This document shows positions 35,444-50,000 of a stretch of 64,000 nt of DNA, piece by piece; positions within the stretch are counted from its first letter, which is position 1, and each line of letters opens with the position of its first letter. A program made the position numbers and the translations under genes. The notes under the pieces are model-generated. The model ran no database searches, was not told the origin of the DNA, and worked only from the letters and a program-made list of their open reading frames with translations. This stretch comes from Paralichthys olivaceus. Its lineage: Eukaryota; Chordata; Actinopteri; Pleuronectiformes; Paralichthyidae. The stretch covers positions 15,016,501 to 15,080,500 of the forward strand of contig NC_091113.1 in NCBI RefSeq assembly GCF_024713975.1, read 5' to 3'.

Positions 35444-36393
35444 CGTGTCCCAAACACACTGACTCCTTGTCCTGTCTGCTAAGCCTACTACTGTTTATAT
35501 AAATATGTAAGCCATTTGAGTTTCTCCTGATCCAGGATCATTTCAACTACTTCACTCGGCCTGAAGGTTCTCTTTACAACCATGTTGGTCCCAGGCCTTA
35601 GTAGCGAGCTTTTTAAGTATAAACATTTGCAGTTGATTGTAATGAAAAATGAAAACACATGAAAGATGTATCTGTTGTGATCTGCATGAATGAAAAGAAA
35701 CATGCCGGAGCACCAGGACTTGATTGTTAAGTTGCACTTTTAATTATTTGATGTAAATAATTTGTTTTCTCCCAGCTCTCTGAGTTATTTCAAGAGCAAA
35801 TCATGCCATGATCTTTGAATGTGCATTGTGCCGTTGTAATGTGAGTGTTCTACATCTTATGTTTGTATGTGCGTGTTGTATGTTTGGTGGAGGCTGCCCC
35901 CCCTCCTCCTCGTGCACTCAGCAGTGTCGGCTCTGCTCTTCCTTAAACGTGGAGATGGCTGAGGAGCAGCCTCATTCTGTGTGAGGAGGTTACTCTGACC
36001 TCCACATGTGGACTTCAGCTTCACATCTCCATTGTATTAGTAACTGTGGTTAGTCTGTCCTGTGTTTAACGTCTTGAGACATCAGGGTGAACAGTGCCTA
36101 TGCATTACAAAAAAAAGTCAGAATTGTTTTTCAGAAAGACTGAAGAGTGCTGTGTGTTTACAGTAAGTTGTTCAGCATTTTTCTCCAATGCAGTTTGAGT
36201 AGTGCACAGTGTTTGGTATAAACATGATAGATGTAAGTGGTAGAAAGATTGTTCATTTTGTGGAAACCTGTTTACTTGCCATGGATATTGCATATTTTAT
36301 TTCAGGTAATATATTGTTTAAATAATAAACCGATGCCTGCATAACTATCTCACATCCCCTATGAAAGGAGTTGGACTCGTCAGTGCGAATAAA
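35444..36393 (+). other. daglb: daglb 3'UTR with candidate poly(A) signals
   Basis: Non-coding sequence after the stop codon. Two canonical hexamers, AATAAA at 36324-36329 and 36388-36393, are placed for alternative or tandem polyadenylation. The second lies just before a dispersed repeat starts, so the transcript probably ends near 36.4 kb. Minus-strand frames here look like chance. Confidence 0.6.
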
Positions 36394-36424
36394 AGCTTCT
36401 CCTGAAGTGCTCTTTATCTGTTTA

Positions 36425-36560
36425 TTATTACCTTCGCCAAGGAGGTTATGTTTTGTCTTTTTTGGTTAGTTGTTTAGCAGGATTACTTAATACTTGATGG
36501 ATTAACAAGAAACCTCAAGGATGTGGTATGGGTCAGGGAACAAATCATTTAATTCTGCTG
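36425..36560 (+). repeat. Interspersed repeat, CGCCAAGGAGGTTATG type
   Basis: Opens TTCGCCAAGGAGGTTATG, continues with TTAGCAGGATTACTTAA and ends with GGGTCAGGGAACAAATCATT. This is the best preserved plus-strand copy of the family also seen at 1795, 11780-12085 and 39345-39470. Confidence 0.6.
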
Positions 36561-37252
36561 CATAATATTTAATAATTTCAAAATTGTTCTTATATATTCC
36601 AGAAACATCTGTATGTGGAACACATATCTTAAGAACCTGTCATCTAATGGCCTTCACACTAGGCGTGTTAGCCCAAACAGCAAACCAGTCAACAATAATA
36701 TCCAGCCTGCCAGCACATTTTGATACTTGATTATTTTGTGATGATCCCTGCCACGGCAGAAACATTCATAGAATCACTTCCTCTTTAGCAGTTTGTCTAT
36801 CAAGTAAAAGCACAACTTATCTTTTTAAAGTTGTGAACTTGGGTCTCAAGATTGTGTCGGTTGCTGAACAGACCTCTGACATAACCAACAAAACACAGAC
36901 TATAAAAAGCTCTTGCAGATCAACCAGGTAGGATGAACAGAACATTTCAAACAAACATGTTTAGAACAGGTGCTGCACTAGTGATAATGATAGAGATAGA
37001 GGAAGTATGGGCTCTTCTGAGTGCCATACTAGTTCTCTTCCTAAAATGATAAAAACAAAACTATGATCTCTGAAAAAAACCTGTTGAACCAGTGAAAAAG
37101 GGAATAAACTTTTAAAATCTCAAAACAGTGAGATTGATCTCCAGACTGAAGCCACATGAGCCAACAGGAGGGCTGTGTAAACAGTTAGAAATATTTGCAA
37201 TAAACACATCTCTATGGATTACTCAGTTTGCCTTGCATCCCTCTTTAGTATG

Positions 37253-38096
37253 TGACGTCACCGCGACGTCCCGTCACTGACACGTGACACATTCAGGTGG
37301 TGCTCGTAAGCTCCTGTTTCAGAGGTGGGACATGGTTAAATTCCACTGCGGATAGTTGATGTATGCAGTATTAAGAGTTAGCTCAACAACAGATTCCTAC
37401 TGTTGACTGTGAATGAGTCCTTGTGAGAGAGATGAGCTCCAAACAATAACTTTCTTTTTGTTTACCAGGGAGCTGAATGTGACACATGACAGCGGAACAT
37501 GCACCGATTTGACGTCTGATATTTACGATGTTTTTTTAATCAGTAGATCCCCGCCCCTCAAACGTCACACAACAGAAATTTATGAAAGCAACAGGTCAGG
37601 TGAAAATATTCTCTCAGTTTATTTACTACAGGGCTGGCAGCATCTATTTGTGGTGTTCAACGCCACGCGTCAACATCGTCTAATGATTTTAATGACGCGT
37701 AGGTTCTTTTTTTTTTAGAAAGCATCGCATTCTCTGTGGAGCTAACTACTGAAAGGTTTCCACTTTCCGGACAGCGCGTGAAGGCACCGGCAGGATCATC
37801 TGTTGGACAGGGAAACTCACCAGGAGCCAAGTGAAGAGTTTTCAGTGTCGCTAGCTCTCAGGCTAGCAGCGTTCAACTCAGCCGTCCGCTCAGCTCCGGC
37901 ACACAGACCCGCTGGAAACATTTATAAAGTATAGAGTCGTGTCCGTGCGACTAACAACATGCGAGCCATGTTTTAGAAACTGTTGTTTTTGTTGCGCCTA
38001 AAGTGAGAAGGCGGACAGGACAGCCGCTGGCCAGCTGAAGCTCGCGGCTAGCTCGTCAACGTTAGCCGGGGGAGAGAGGAGCGGAGGCGAGTGAAA
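37253..38096 (+). promoter_or_regulatory. spag9: spag9 main promoter and 5'UTR region
   Basis: A palindromic CRE TGACGTCA is at 37253-37260 and an E-box in GACACGTGACA at 37279-37289. CpG density then rises steadily from about 37740 to the start codon at 38097 (GCGCGTGAAGGCACCGG, CAGCCGTCCGCTCAGC). No TATA box was convincing. The transcription start is probably in the CpG-rich part; the two motifs may be distal elements. Confidence 0.5.
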
Positions 38097-41000
38097 ATGG
38101 AGCTGGACGACGTGGTCCTCTACCAGGACGACTCGGGCAACTCTGCCATGATGTCCGAGCGGGTCTCCGGCTTGGCCAGCTCCATCTACCGCGAGTTCGA
38201 GCGCCTCATCGAGAGGTACGGCGAGGACGTGGTGAAGGAGCTGATGCCGCTGGTCGTCGCCGTGCTGGAGAACTTGGACTCGGTGTTCGCTGTCAACCAG
38301 GAGCACGAAGTGGAGCTGGAGCTGCTGAAGGAGGACAACGAGCAGCTGGTCACCCAGTACGAGCGAGAGAAGGCTCTGAGGAAACACGCCGAGGAGGTGG
38401 GTTCACCGACACAGCCGCCAAACTAACTCACAACCCCGGATTACAGATTATCAACCGTGTTGTGCACTTTGATTTGAAGCTTGGACGCGGAACTCCATTC
38501 CAAAATGTGGCAACCCACTTTGGAGCTGCTGATCTTCTCCATATCAAATCTCATTAACTGCGAATAAAGTATATTTTTTATAAATCTTAGAACTCATTCT
38601 TTAATTCGGCACACCTACACACCCCTCAAAGTACATAATGGTTGAGCAATTACAGTTTACAAACTGCTTACAAAGTATTTGTATGTCACATGGTGAATTG
38701 AGAGAGGGTAAACATTACGCGCTAAAATCCGTGGAAAGAATCACCGGTGGATGTGTTGGATGTGCTGTTTTACGACACTTTTACGTTTGTAATATAAAAA
38801 GTGATCACACATATGAACAATGCTGCAGAACAACCTGTACCACTGTGTTGGTCTGTGTGTCACCATGGATGCTGCTCTCTGGGAGCCACTGTGACAGTGA
38901 AGGCTGCTACACTGGTTGATTTCACACACCACTCCTAGTTAAGCATGTAATATCCCAACAGTGATTTGCAGTCAAGCCTCAGGTATTTGCAGAGCAGTCA
39001 CCGATTTGGTTTTGAAGCAGTGGCTTTGTGTCACTCCCCAACTAATACAACACGTTAGACTTTAGGCTGATCGCTGGAGCAAGGATCCTATTATTGTCAT
39101 TGCGCAGAGCACAACAAGATTATTTTCAACAGTCCAGGTAGTGCATTCACACAACAAGCAATGTTTACATGAAACACAGGCAAAATATCAATTCTCTAAT
39201 ATACTTGGAAGGAATATTTGTGACTGAACAATAACTAGATAAAGACCCCCCCACAAAAATACTTATTTTGATTCACAAAATCCAGAATCACTGTCCAGAT
39301 GTCTCAGAAACGTGGAATAAAATGAATTTTTCACAATGTGAAAAAACTCCTGGATCTTCCCCCTGATCTGGATTTTCACCATAATTTAATGGGTTTGTTC
39401 CCTGACCCATAACACACCCTTCCTACTTTATTGTAATGCTATGGTTTTGTGCGTTTCTCGCTTAATTCCTCGTGACTGTCCTGTAGTCTGTGTGCTGTCT
39501 CTTGCTACATCCTCCTCACAAAGAGATCTGACATAAGTTTTGAATTCACAGACAATAAGCATTTGTAGAATCTGTTGCAAGAAGTGCACAATTTTTTTCT
39601 ATGCTGGTCTATCAGGACAAACATAACTCTCAGCTGTGCTCCTGTAAATACATGTCATCATGTTTCCCTCTCGCCCTCAGACTAACAACACCTATTAGCA
39701 TAGAGTAATGAGTTCCCATCATATCCAAATATGTAAGAAGATCTCACTTACTGTACTGTAACAAAAACTTACACACTAACAATACTATGGTGCATGATCA
39801 TACAAGTGATAAAGAGATTGCTTGCAATGTGTCTCAGGAATCATTAAAGTTAAACATTTTTTTTGTTAATTTACAAATAGATAGCAAGCAAAAGACAATA
39901 AAACCTTAAACCATGAATGTTGAACCACAGATTTAAATCAAGGGAAGTTAGAAAGAAAATGGCGTCTCTCTTAATGCATATTTAAAATGTATTATTATTA
40001 TATTTCTTAAAATATATGTAGCTGTTTATTAAGTGTCATTATCTCCCCTTGAGAGAACTCAGAAATGAAGTGAGAGCAGTCTGTTGGTTAGTGAACCAAC
40101 AGTGTGTACTTTCCATCCAGGTGGTGATAGAGTCTGATGTATCTGCACATAACTGTAAAAAGGAAATTAAGAAATCTGAGTATTAATTGCTTCATAATGT
40201 TTTAATATGGCTTAAACTTTATCAGATATTTGCCCTTTGCTCTTCGGTGACTGCTGCTGTAGCCTCAATGCTTAGTCACCCTCGCAAAAATCTTTGGATC
40301 ACTGTTGACATGTGTTATGTTCATGCAGTAAGACCTTGAATATATGTTTGGGTCAGGGTTTATTTTCAGCTCAATTCAGACTTTTTGAGAAATATGTTCC
40401 CTGAAAAATAGGTCACCAAATAGGTTTCAGAAAAAAGATATTAAGCCTTACTGTTAATAAAACCAAAATTCCAAAATGCATGTCTCAATGAATTTTAGTT
40501 GTGATTTTGTGATTTCAAAGCTGTAACACACTTCTTCTCTTAATCCTCCCTGGTCCTCATGTTAGGGCATTATACAAACAAGCAGCCCCTCACTCAGCCA
40601 TCTGTACTGCAAGGGGTTTGCGCTTAATCAGCCTTATTATTTTACCAGCCTTCTTACGCTTCTAATCCCAGCAAATCAGTGGTGGCCAACGTGGTTTAGA
40701 CTGGAAACAGGATTAACATATCACAGAACAAGATAAATCAAACAAGTAGCTAAATATCAGGATTTGGACATCACAGCCGGATATATTCATGTGCTGTTGT
40801 AGTTTTCCAGTTGTTGATATTCGATTTGATAGTTACATGTTGAAAGACAAGCACAACAGGTCACACAGCAGTGTGTTAAGTCATGTTGTAACATGTTGAC
40901 ACGGCTTTTACATAGACCAGTACATGTGGGATTTTCCATTGGTATGTTATGGGCTCATCAGTCTTTCCCCCTTTGGCTCCTGTGTGTTAAATACCTCAGT

Positions 41001-44000
41001 CGGACAGCCACTTAGTTTTCATGTTGCTGTGATCAGTATTATTCTCATGAGATGATGTCATAGGTCTTGTCCTTTGACTTGACATCCTCTCTGTAGTCGA
41101 GGTCAGCTTCTGTGCATGTCAGCACCGGAACTCGAATGAATAGTCATAATTCAGGATGTGGCATTTATGGCTATAGTATGTTGTGACTGTACTGAGATAA
41201 GTTAATACACAGAACAGTTTGTTTTCCCAGCCATTCTATTCAGATGTGCAGTATTGCTTGGTTTAAAGGCAGGGTGTGACTTTGTTTTTGTTATATTGGT
41301 GTCACTACCCCATTTTCTTTGTGTATATCAGGAAAACCAGGAAACCAGCTCAGAAATGTGACCAAGCACTCAATAATAATGAGGAGCGTATTTACACATT
41401 ATTTTGATAATGGTTTTTCAAAAGTAAAAAGTTATATACATTTTATGTATTAAAAAAATAAAATAAACAGCACCTTTCTATCATATTAAGTTAATCCAAA
41501 AAATGCAGTAGCAATCAGCAATAATTGATGACAGTTGTTTCTTAAGCATGCAAAACGAATGCAAACTTACCAGGGGCTCCCACATTTCCCCCCAAAAGTA
41601 TAATTAACATTAAAATCTGACTCTTCCCTCATGAGCTCTGTGCAAAAACCATCCTACAGATGAATACATCTTGGTGAATAATATGGGCAGTACTGTAATG
41701 TTTTTCCTGGGTTATTCTGTTTAAGTGTAAGTGTCTGCAGCCAATCCTCCACCAAGGTTGACTATACTGCTGCTGCTGAATTCTCTTCTATATGCATCCT
41801 TCTGTCCATTGCAGTCCAGTTTTATATTGACCTCCAAATGCAGAAATCCACATCCAGTCCACATACACAGGCCCTTTTATTGGGTCAAAATGTATACCAT
41901 TTGCAAATCACATGGTTAAACCATCGCAACAATGAAATAAATTAATAACCCATTCAGACTCTTGCAATTGAAAGTTTCTCCGCAATACGAAAGTATTTTT
42001 CTACTCGAAGGAGGCAAATGAGTAGCCTGGCACACACTTGAGTATTAAGCTTCTCATTTGGGCAAAAGTTCTCTGTAGATGCAAAGAAGCAGAATAATCT
42101 TACCAAACAAAAACATAGCATGACCAAGTCCTGCTTTTCCCTGCTCCAAGTCCAGAGGAACACGTTCTTTTAAGTAGTTTGTTAAAGCAGTGTAGAGGAA
42201 AAGGCAAGGCAGGAAATACTTGAGGAAAAAAGCAGCACTTCCCTTAGTTCTTCTGTCCAGTGAGGGTTGTCTGCTGACCAGCAGAACTACTTAGATAAAA
42301 TGTCAGCGATTAATCCTTCCTCTTTTTCATCCTAAGATATTTGTATTCTTTTTGTTTTTTCAGTTTTGCAATTGTTGCATGTTACAAATGTCATTACCAC
42401 ACAGACTCGCTCGTAGTGAATCCAGTGGACTTAAATCGTCTGTATTCTCTCTTGGGCTCACCAGGACATTCTCTTGAGTTTTACCAGGGTGCTGGAAGGA
42501 AAAACTTGGGAGAATTCTTGTAGCAACTGACTTGGACATTTCCATTCTCACACATGGCCCCTCTGGTAGTTCCTGGAGAATATCTGGAGTTCATTGCAGG
42601 TTTGAAAGCAGCTTGAGACGTAAACAACGCCGCTGCTGAACATCATTAGTTAGCATTGTCGCTGTGACTGACAACACTCTCCCAGAGCTGTCACAGAGTC
42701 TGTCTCACTGGCTGAAGTCAGTTTAGTTTTTTAGTTTTTTTATTTGACCACCATGTTTATCAGCAGCTTCAGTTCTCATGATGACACAGAGCCTCTGGAC
42801 AGTCACTCACAAGTCACTTGATCACAGTAGGCCAATAAGTTGTCATCAAAATGGCAGTATCCTCATATCAACCTTCATATCATTGACCATGTCACAATAA
42901 TTTTGTTATCCTAGAACTAACTTACCTAGAATTAGACACACTGCACTGGTTCTTCTGTCAGTTTACTGTCTAGTGGCCGTGGCCTTGAAGTCTACCCCTG
43001 AAAGTGTTTTGTGGACTCAAACACTTCACCCACCCCTCCATCGGCACAGTGGTGAGTGGATAATGGGTGATTTTTTATTTTTGGATGACCCATCCCTTTA
43101 AACACTCTAGTGTCCCCAAATGTCCCAATAGCAACCCACAGCCAAAAACACTAAGGGAGAGTCGATTTCACTCTCTCTCAATTGAGTGCCACTACAGTGG
43201 AGCTCTGTGTATGTGTGTGTGTGTGTGTGCACATTTTCTGCAGCCATATGTGTTTGTGTGTATGAAAGTGTGTGTGTTTGCACTCAGGGACAAAGGGAGC
43301 CTTATGCATGAAGCACAGGGGGAAGAGTGGATGTTGAAACGCTGGAACATTCATTCTCTGGAGCATTGTCATATGCACAAGCCTCCTTCCTGGGTCATAT
43401 GATGAGCTGCATGATAAGAAAGGAAGATGTTGGGACTTCTAATGAATGTGTTGAATCTGGAGGAGGGGCTGTTGATGTGTCATTCATAACACTATAAGCC
43501 AATCTGTCATTAGGGGAAGTAGGCTGCTTTTTATGGTTAATTGATGTAAGTTTAAGGAGGGGTGTCCAGTTTATCCAAATAAATGTGCAGGCAGCATTTT
43601 AAAAATACAAACCATGGCTTGTAATTTGATTTTTTGTTTTACTGAACACACAAACTGCTTTTGGACATGCAGTGAACTTTGGAGAATCTGCAGACATTCT
43701 CCGGAGGGACTGTAAATGAGAAAACAAATGCCAGAGTAAGAGTCTTTGGGGTTCTCCAAAATTTCTCCTGACAGTCCCCTATTAAAACTCCTTAGAGCCC
43801 CTGTGAGTGGGTGAGTGGGTGGGTGTGTCCATTTTAACACATGACAGATGCAAAACTTAAAAATATCAAATATCAAAACTTTGCCATATACACAGAAGAC
43901 ACAGCGGGGAAGATGTCAAGAGCTTTTGGTCAAAAGTGCCAAGCTAGAGTCGATGTGCTGTAAATAAAATAATATATAACAATTATACATTTAATCATAC

Positions 44001-47000
44001 CTTTGTCTGCTGCGCCACACCTCATCTTAATGCCCTGGAGATACTTGTATTGTTGTGAATATGTCTGCTGCATCTCCTGCTGCATTTTTCACATATGAAA
44101 GGCAAACTCCGGAGAAAGTCTGCAGCTAATCATGTTGACATTCCCTGGAGTTTATGTCTGAAAACAGCTTTACAGTTATTACAGTCATTCCCTCCCCCCG
44201 TGAGCCCACTGCTATGTTCATGCTCTTAGTAGATTTAGATTGGAAATGCTGCTTTAATACCGCACTTCTTAAGATGCTCCCAACAAACTTGTGTGTTATT
44301 TGTTAGCAGTTGATAAAGAGAACATTCAAAGACGATTAATGGCAAAATGACCTCCACTGATATAATTTCCAAAGGGAGAGGAAAAAAAACATCTCATCCC
44401 CTCAAAGAGTGGATTGTGCTAAAAATAAAAATGGAGAAAATCAAAAACAGGCTTGGTTTTTAGGGACAGTTCACAAAGGCATCTTGAAGAAACACCTTTT
44501 GTTAGACACATCTAATCACTGTGCCTTGCGTATGAGCACTTGAAAGAGGGCCCTCAGGTGATCCTCATCTCCCTGTAGATGACTTCTATACCCTGCCCTG
44601 GGCCCGACCACATGGCCTCTTGTCCACATGAGTACCCACATCACAAGACTGCATGTTCACAGGCATAAAAACTCTGCCTGTTGTCTGACGTGACTCAGCT
44701 GATTAGCAGGAGTTAAAAGATGGTCTCCTAAAAACACAAATCAACCTAGAGATCAACATAGATACTTTTATTAACATTGGTGTCCACCTTGGGTTTTAGT
44801 GATTTTCTAACACTTATTTGCTATGTAATGTGTTCTAACTTAACTTGTTGTCAAGCTGCCTTAACTCTGCTCCACTGAGTGGGTGGGGTTGATGACAGAG
44901 CCCGTGGTAATATTTTCTAATGCTTTCTTTTGGGCAACTGAAAATATGAAGTTAACTATCATAGAAAACCAGAAAATATTCACATTAAAAAGGGAAACTG
45001 TATTGAAATTCCAGCAGTAAGGCTAATGATAATGTCGGATCAGTATCTGTGCTGATAATGACTGATAACTGCTGATAATTGAGCAAAAATCTTAAGAAAT
45101 CTGCCATGATGTTGAATATTAATTGGCTAGACTAAGATGGTGAACATGGTAAACATTAATCAGAATGTTAGCATTAGCATGATAATCAAGAAAATCAGTC
45201 AGCCAAATTAAACACTAATAAAAAAAAAAGTGGTTTCACCCCAGCTCACTTTTTAAAACTTAATATTATATATAAATATCAACACTAAATAAACATGTTA
45301 AAGTCATTTAAGTCTTTGGAATGTTGCATATCCACTATTTATTTACTGTATCCAATTGAGAAGAGTTTTATAACATGTTCCTTCTCTATTGAGTGCCTTC
45401 CAGCAAAACTCTTATTTCCTTCACTTAATCTTGGTATTTGACCCACTTTCCAGAGTTTCTTCTGAACGTATCTAATCACACAGAGTAAATTGATATCAGG
45501 GAGCGGTGGTTGACCCAGTATTAAATGGATTAGGTTTGGCCAGCATGGTGGGTTAGTGGCCCTGAGACAGTTTAGCAAACTGAGACTCTTTTGACTCTGT
45601 CCCAGTTTATGAATATTAGTCTCATCATTCTAATGATTTTCTCCTTGTTTGTTCTTAATCAAATTTTTTCAGCCTTAAAAACAAAGTTCAGCAGAAACCC
45701 TGAAGTAATGGTGGGTAGAACAACCTTGACACTGATATCAACAGTAACTAACTTGCCCATCTGAGTGTGTCTTTCTCCACTCAGACACATTGTAGGCTGT
45801 AGCCTTTTCTTTGTGAGAAAGCTGGTGCTGTGCACCTGTTGTGTGGAGAGGTTAGATGACTTTAACAATGGCCAGAAGACAGATGCTGTGATACTTTGGT
45901 TTTCACTGGTATCAGCACTGTTAGCATTAGCAGATCTTTATCATATACACACACTCAAAACATTTGGCCTGCAAGCACTCATTCCAGTCTTAACTCTTAA
46001 CATTGATATTTCCACGCACATACATGCATGTGTGTTATTTCTGCCTCCTGTTGCTGCCAATAACAAATCAACTTAACGCTGTGTCCTGTCGTCATCACCT
46101 GTGTGGCCTGCAAGTCTGATGTCCGTGTGGTGTCAGTTCGTGGGTAGTAGTGTTAAGTCTTAGTTCGAATGGAGAAAATGAATGAATCAGTTCATTTAGT
46201 TGCAGCTGTAAAGGTATGACTACCAGCATCACCAACTTCAGGCGCAGTACTTGACTAGTTCAAATGTGCCAAAGGAACGTCCTTGTCGTTCAATCATGAT
46301 ATCACCCGAGGTGAAGACTGCAGCAATCCTGTGAGCCACTTTCACTTCTTTTTATTCTTCAATTGTTAAAATTCAGTCTCAGCTCCTGCCAATTGGTCCG
46401 AAACGTCTTTTAAACTGCAAGATCCAAACCATAGTTAATATAGACTAAATTTTGGACTGGATCGTAGTCTGACACACTTGGATTGGACAAAATTGAAAAA
46501 TATAAAGGTCTGGACAACACAAGGTAGGTGTGAAATCATTCTGAGTTCTCAGTGCGTCTATAGTAATGTGTGTGTGTTTCCCTTTTGTCTGCAGAGGTAC
46601 ATCACCCTCGAAGATTCTCAGGACGGTGAGAAGAAAGACCTCCAGCGTCAACTGGTGACATTGGAGTCTCACACACGTCAACTCGAGCTAAAGGCTAAAA
46701 ATTATGCAGAACACAGTAAGTCCATCACATTGTGTGTCCGTGACAAGTTTTACTGTACTGACTCTACACAGACCACATACCCTGTGAGAATCACTGACAG
46801 TTTGCAGGTCTTGTGACTGTTTGTTAGCCTGATGTGCCAGAGGGCAGATAGACTTCCATGTCCCTACTGAATAAAATCCATTAGTAACACACTATGAGTG
46901 TTTGCCTGCCAAATCTGCTAAATGAGCTGTACTCGGGAAGACCGAAAGAAAGGGTCCGGGAAACAAGAGAAATTTAGGGTGCAAAGGATTTTCCTGTAGT

Positions 47001-50000
47001 TTTACGAAAAACATTTTATAAGTAGGATATTTCAAGGTGATACAAATTGCTTAATTGATAAAAGATACATGTACAAGAGTTTTTCCAAAGAAGGAGAGAA
47101 TGTAAATGTAAAGGACGGTTCAATCTTCCTTGAGTCAGAGTGTCGCCCTAACAACCCTCATGATTTGTGCATGACTGCACTGTTGACATTGTGTGACTGC
47201 TTTTTTGTTCCACTGCAGAGTCGTAACATACGCCTTGGTCATGCTAGCGGAAAACTTGAGACGCCCAGTGAATGTCATTTTATTTCTATGTGACACTTTG
47301 CCCTTTTTTCTTTTTGAGACTTTCCTTTGTCTGTAATTATGGTTAAGGACTGAAATGATGGCAGTGACTTCCTAAGCTGTTTGATCATGTCAGTGGGACA
47401 CACACATACACACAAGTAAGACACAACAAGCCTTTTTAACTATTTGTATGTTAATTTTTTTTTTAGACTAATATAGTAATTTTATAATTTTATTTATATA
47501 GCACATATTTTGAAAAGTTTTGAACATGGGTCTGAAGATTTTACCGGTTACTTAACCTCTAAAATATCCGACATGCAATGTACTGAAAAATAACACCCGT
47601 CAATTATCGCACACACGTAAACAGTAATTAAGCAAATTCAGTTTCATATTATGAAAAACCTTGACTATAAAATCTTCATTGTAGATAAACTTCGTAGGAT
47701 GAACACAGTTTTTTAACTTAACTCTGCACCATAGACTGTTTTTTAAAAAAGCTTATAGATGAGATTTGTTAGAAGCTAGAGAGATAGTTAGATGAATTAT
47801 GCATGAAGATGTTACTTGGTTTCAACCCGGCTTGGGATTCCCCAGCTCAACCGAATGCGTTTATCTCAGAGCGGTAGACATGAGAACTCTCCAGGTCAAC
47901 AGATTTCACAGCCTGAGTACACTCTGTAACAAACTCCAATGACCATAAATACTCTTTATCGACTGACAGTACTGTTCAGTGTTGAATCAGAGTGGCTACT
48001 CCCAAACAATCACTTGTTGACTTCAAATTATGGTTTAAATCTTAACCACTGCCTCCAGAACCAGCACTTCACCAACGCCATATTTTTCAGATGAATATTC
48101 AGGTGTTTGAATGAGGGACTTTTCCTCCAGCATCACTTCCTTTTATGCTTCACATCTCTGTGTCTGACCTGATATATTTCTGCTCCACTCTTTAACCACA
48201 AGTTCCTCTATCAGCCCTCTCAAAGCCACGCTAAATCACAGTTAACAGCATTCCATGCAGCAGCTTGCAGAAATGTTGTTCCTCACGTAGGTGTTGAATT
48301 CTTCTATATTCGGTATGTGAGCCTTGTTACTGACTCAAACTTGTGTTGAAAGACATTCATCTAATAGTAGTGTAGATGTAGTCTAAGAATGGCAGGTTGT
48401 GTGAATTAGCTGCATTAACTGTCAGCAGACGTGGACCACAGAGAATGTTTTGTGAGAAGACACTTCATGGCTGGTATGTAATTAGGACTCTCTCTTGACT
48501 CCTAATAACCAACAGCACCTGAGAGACACAAACACTTGAATCAGTAAGTTACAGTTTATTGTCAGGTCTCTGTCTAATACACTGTTTTATTCTTATTGAT
48601 AATAAACATGGAAATGTACTGTTTGAAACTTGTATTGTTGACACTAATATCTAAAGTAGTATAAAGAACACAGCGTCAACCTATTGCTCCTCTTGACATT
48701 TCTTTAGTAGTCTACAAAAAGCCACTAAAAGAGATTTGTCACAATGCCAATATACAATTTAAAATGAGTAATCCACTTTTGATTTTTAAAGGAATATTTA
48801 AATGATTTTTATTTGTGACAAGTGTGAAATTATTTCTCCTTTGTTAGCTTAATCTGATTAATGTTTTGGTGATTAATAATGTGCAGCTCTTTGATAACAG
48901 TATAGGCAGGCATATATTAGCATTTGCTTCTGTCCAAACCTTTTCATTCAATATATAATGTAAAGACTCTTTAGACTTTGTTTTCCATATTGTTTATACT
49001 TTTTGTACAATATATGATGATGTTTGAATAATCATTTTTCAAAATCACTTCTGCTGTTGATGTGTTAAATAATAAGGCATGTCTCAACTCATAGATGACT
49101 TGTCTGATTGACAGGTGAAATAATCCTGTCCAGGCTTCATTTGTTAATCAGGGTGAGCGTAGGGTGGTGTTGATGCACAGTGGCCCTCTTGTGGCTCTGA
49201 GATGTCATTACAGCAAGTCATTCCTTTATCGCAACAAAAATGTTTTTCAAAGAATGTGTCAAACAATTTTGTTGATTCATATTGTGTTTTCAGAATCTGG
49301 GTGAAATCTTGAAGCTTTTCTGATCGTGTGAACATGTGAGTTATTGATTTCTTTCTCATCCAGTTAGCAGACTCGATGAAAGAGAAGCAGAGATCAAAAA
49401 GGAATATAACACCCTTCATCAGAGACACACTGAGGTGAGTTGTTTGTTTGAGTGAGGGGCATCTGTACACTGCAGAAAAGAAACAAACTAAAGCTGAAGA
49501 CAAATCAACGATCATGTACTATCATTCATGTAATATCCCCAGATATTCCTTTTCATGATCGAAGGAAGGTACAAAAGTCTCAATTCCTGAAGGTTAATAG
49601 ACAGACGGGGAGATGTTGACGCACTATTTCATAAATCTGTGCTGTGACACAACATAATGGCTTGAGATGAATTTACCTGTGCACAGCTCACTGTGGTAAC
49701 TTAAAGGTAGGGTTTGTAATTTGTTTCTGAAACACTGCACACAGCAACAGATCTTTTTTACAATACAGGCCCTCTTGAATTTTAGATCAAAGAAAACAAA
49801 ATGAAAACTATTATAGAAGATAGAGGAAAGACAGATTTGGAGGTGCAGTAATAGAATGATGATTGAATAGACTGGAGAAGCAGGTGTGGTTATAACTATA
49901 AAAATATGAATTCTCTGAACAATATTTATGTTATCTGCTGGGCCTTTGGTCCACCCCTGCTTGTTAATTCATTTTGCATCACTAACAGATGCTTCGGTGT

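Larger units (their letters stand above)
38397..46594 (+). other. spag9: spag9 intron 1 (8.2 kb)
   Basis: AT-rich, with no recognised exon. It contains a reverse repeat copy at 39345-39470, a (GT)n tract at 43208-43228, and fragments near 42460-42610, 43680-43760 and 44100-44170 sharing CTCCGGAG / CTGGAGTTT-type words that may be pieces of one repeat. Confidence 0.75.

Noticed and set aside
38091-38096. Upstream GTG in frame with the spag9 start
   Set aside because: GTG is not a likely initiator here. The ATG at 38097 in GAAAATGG gives the family N-terminus MELDDVV.
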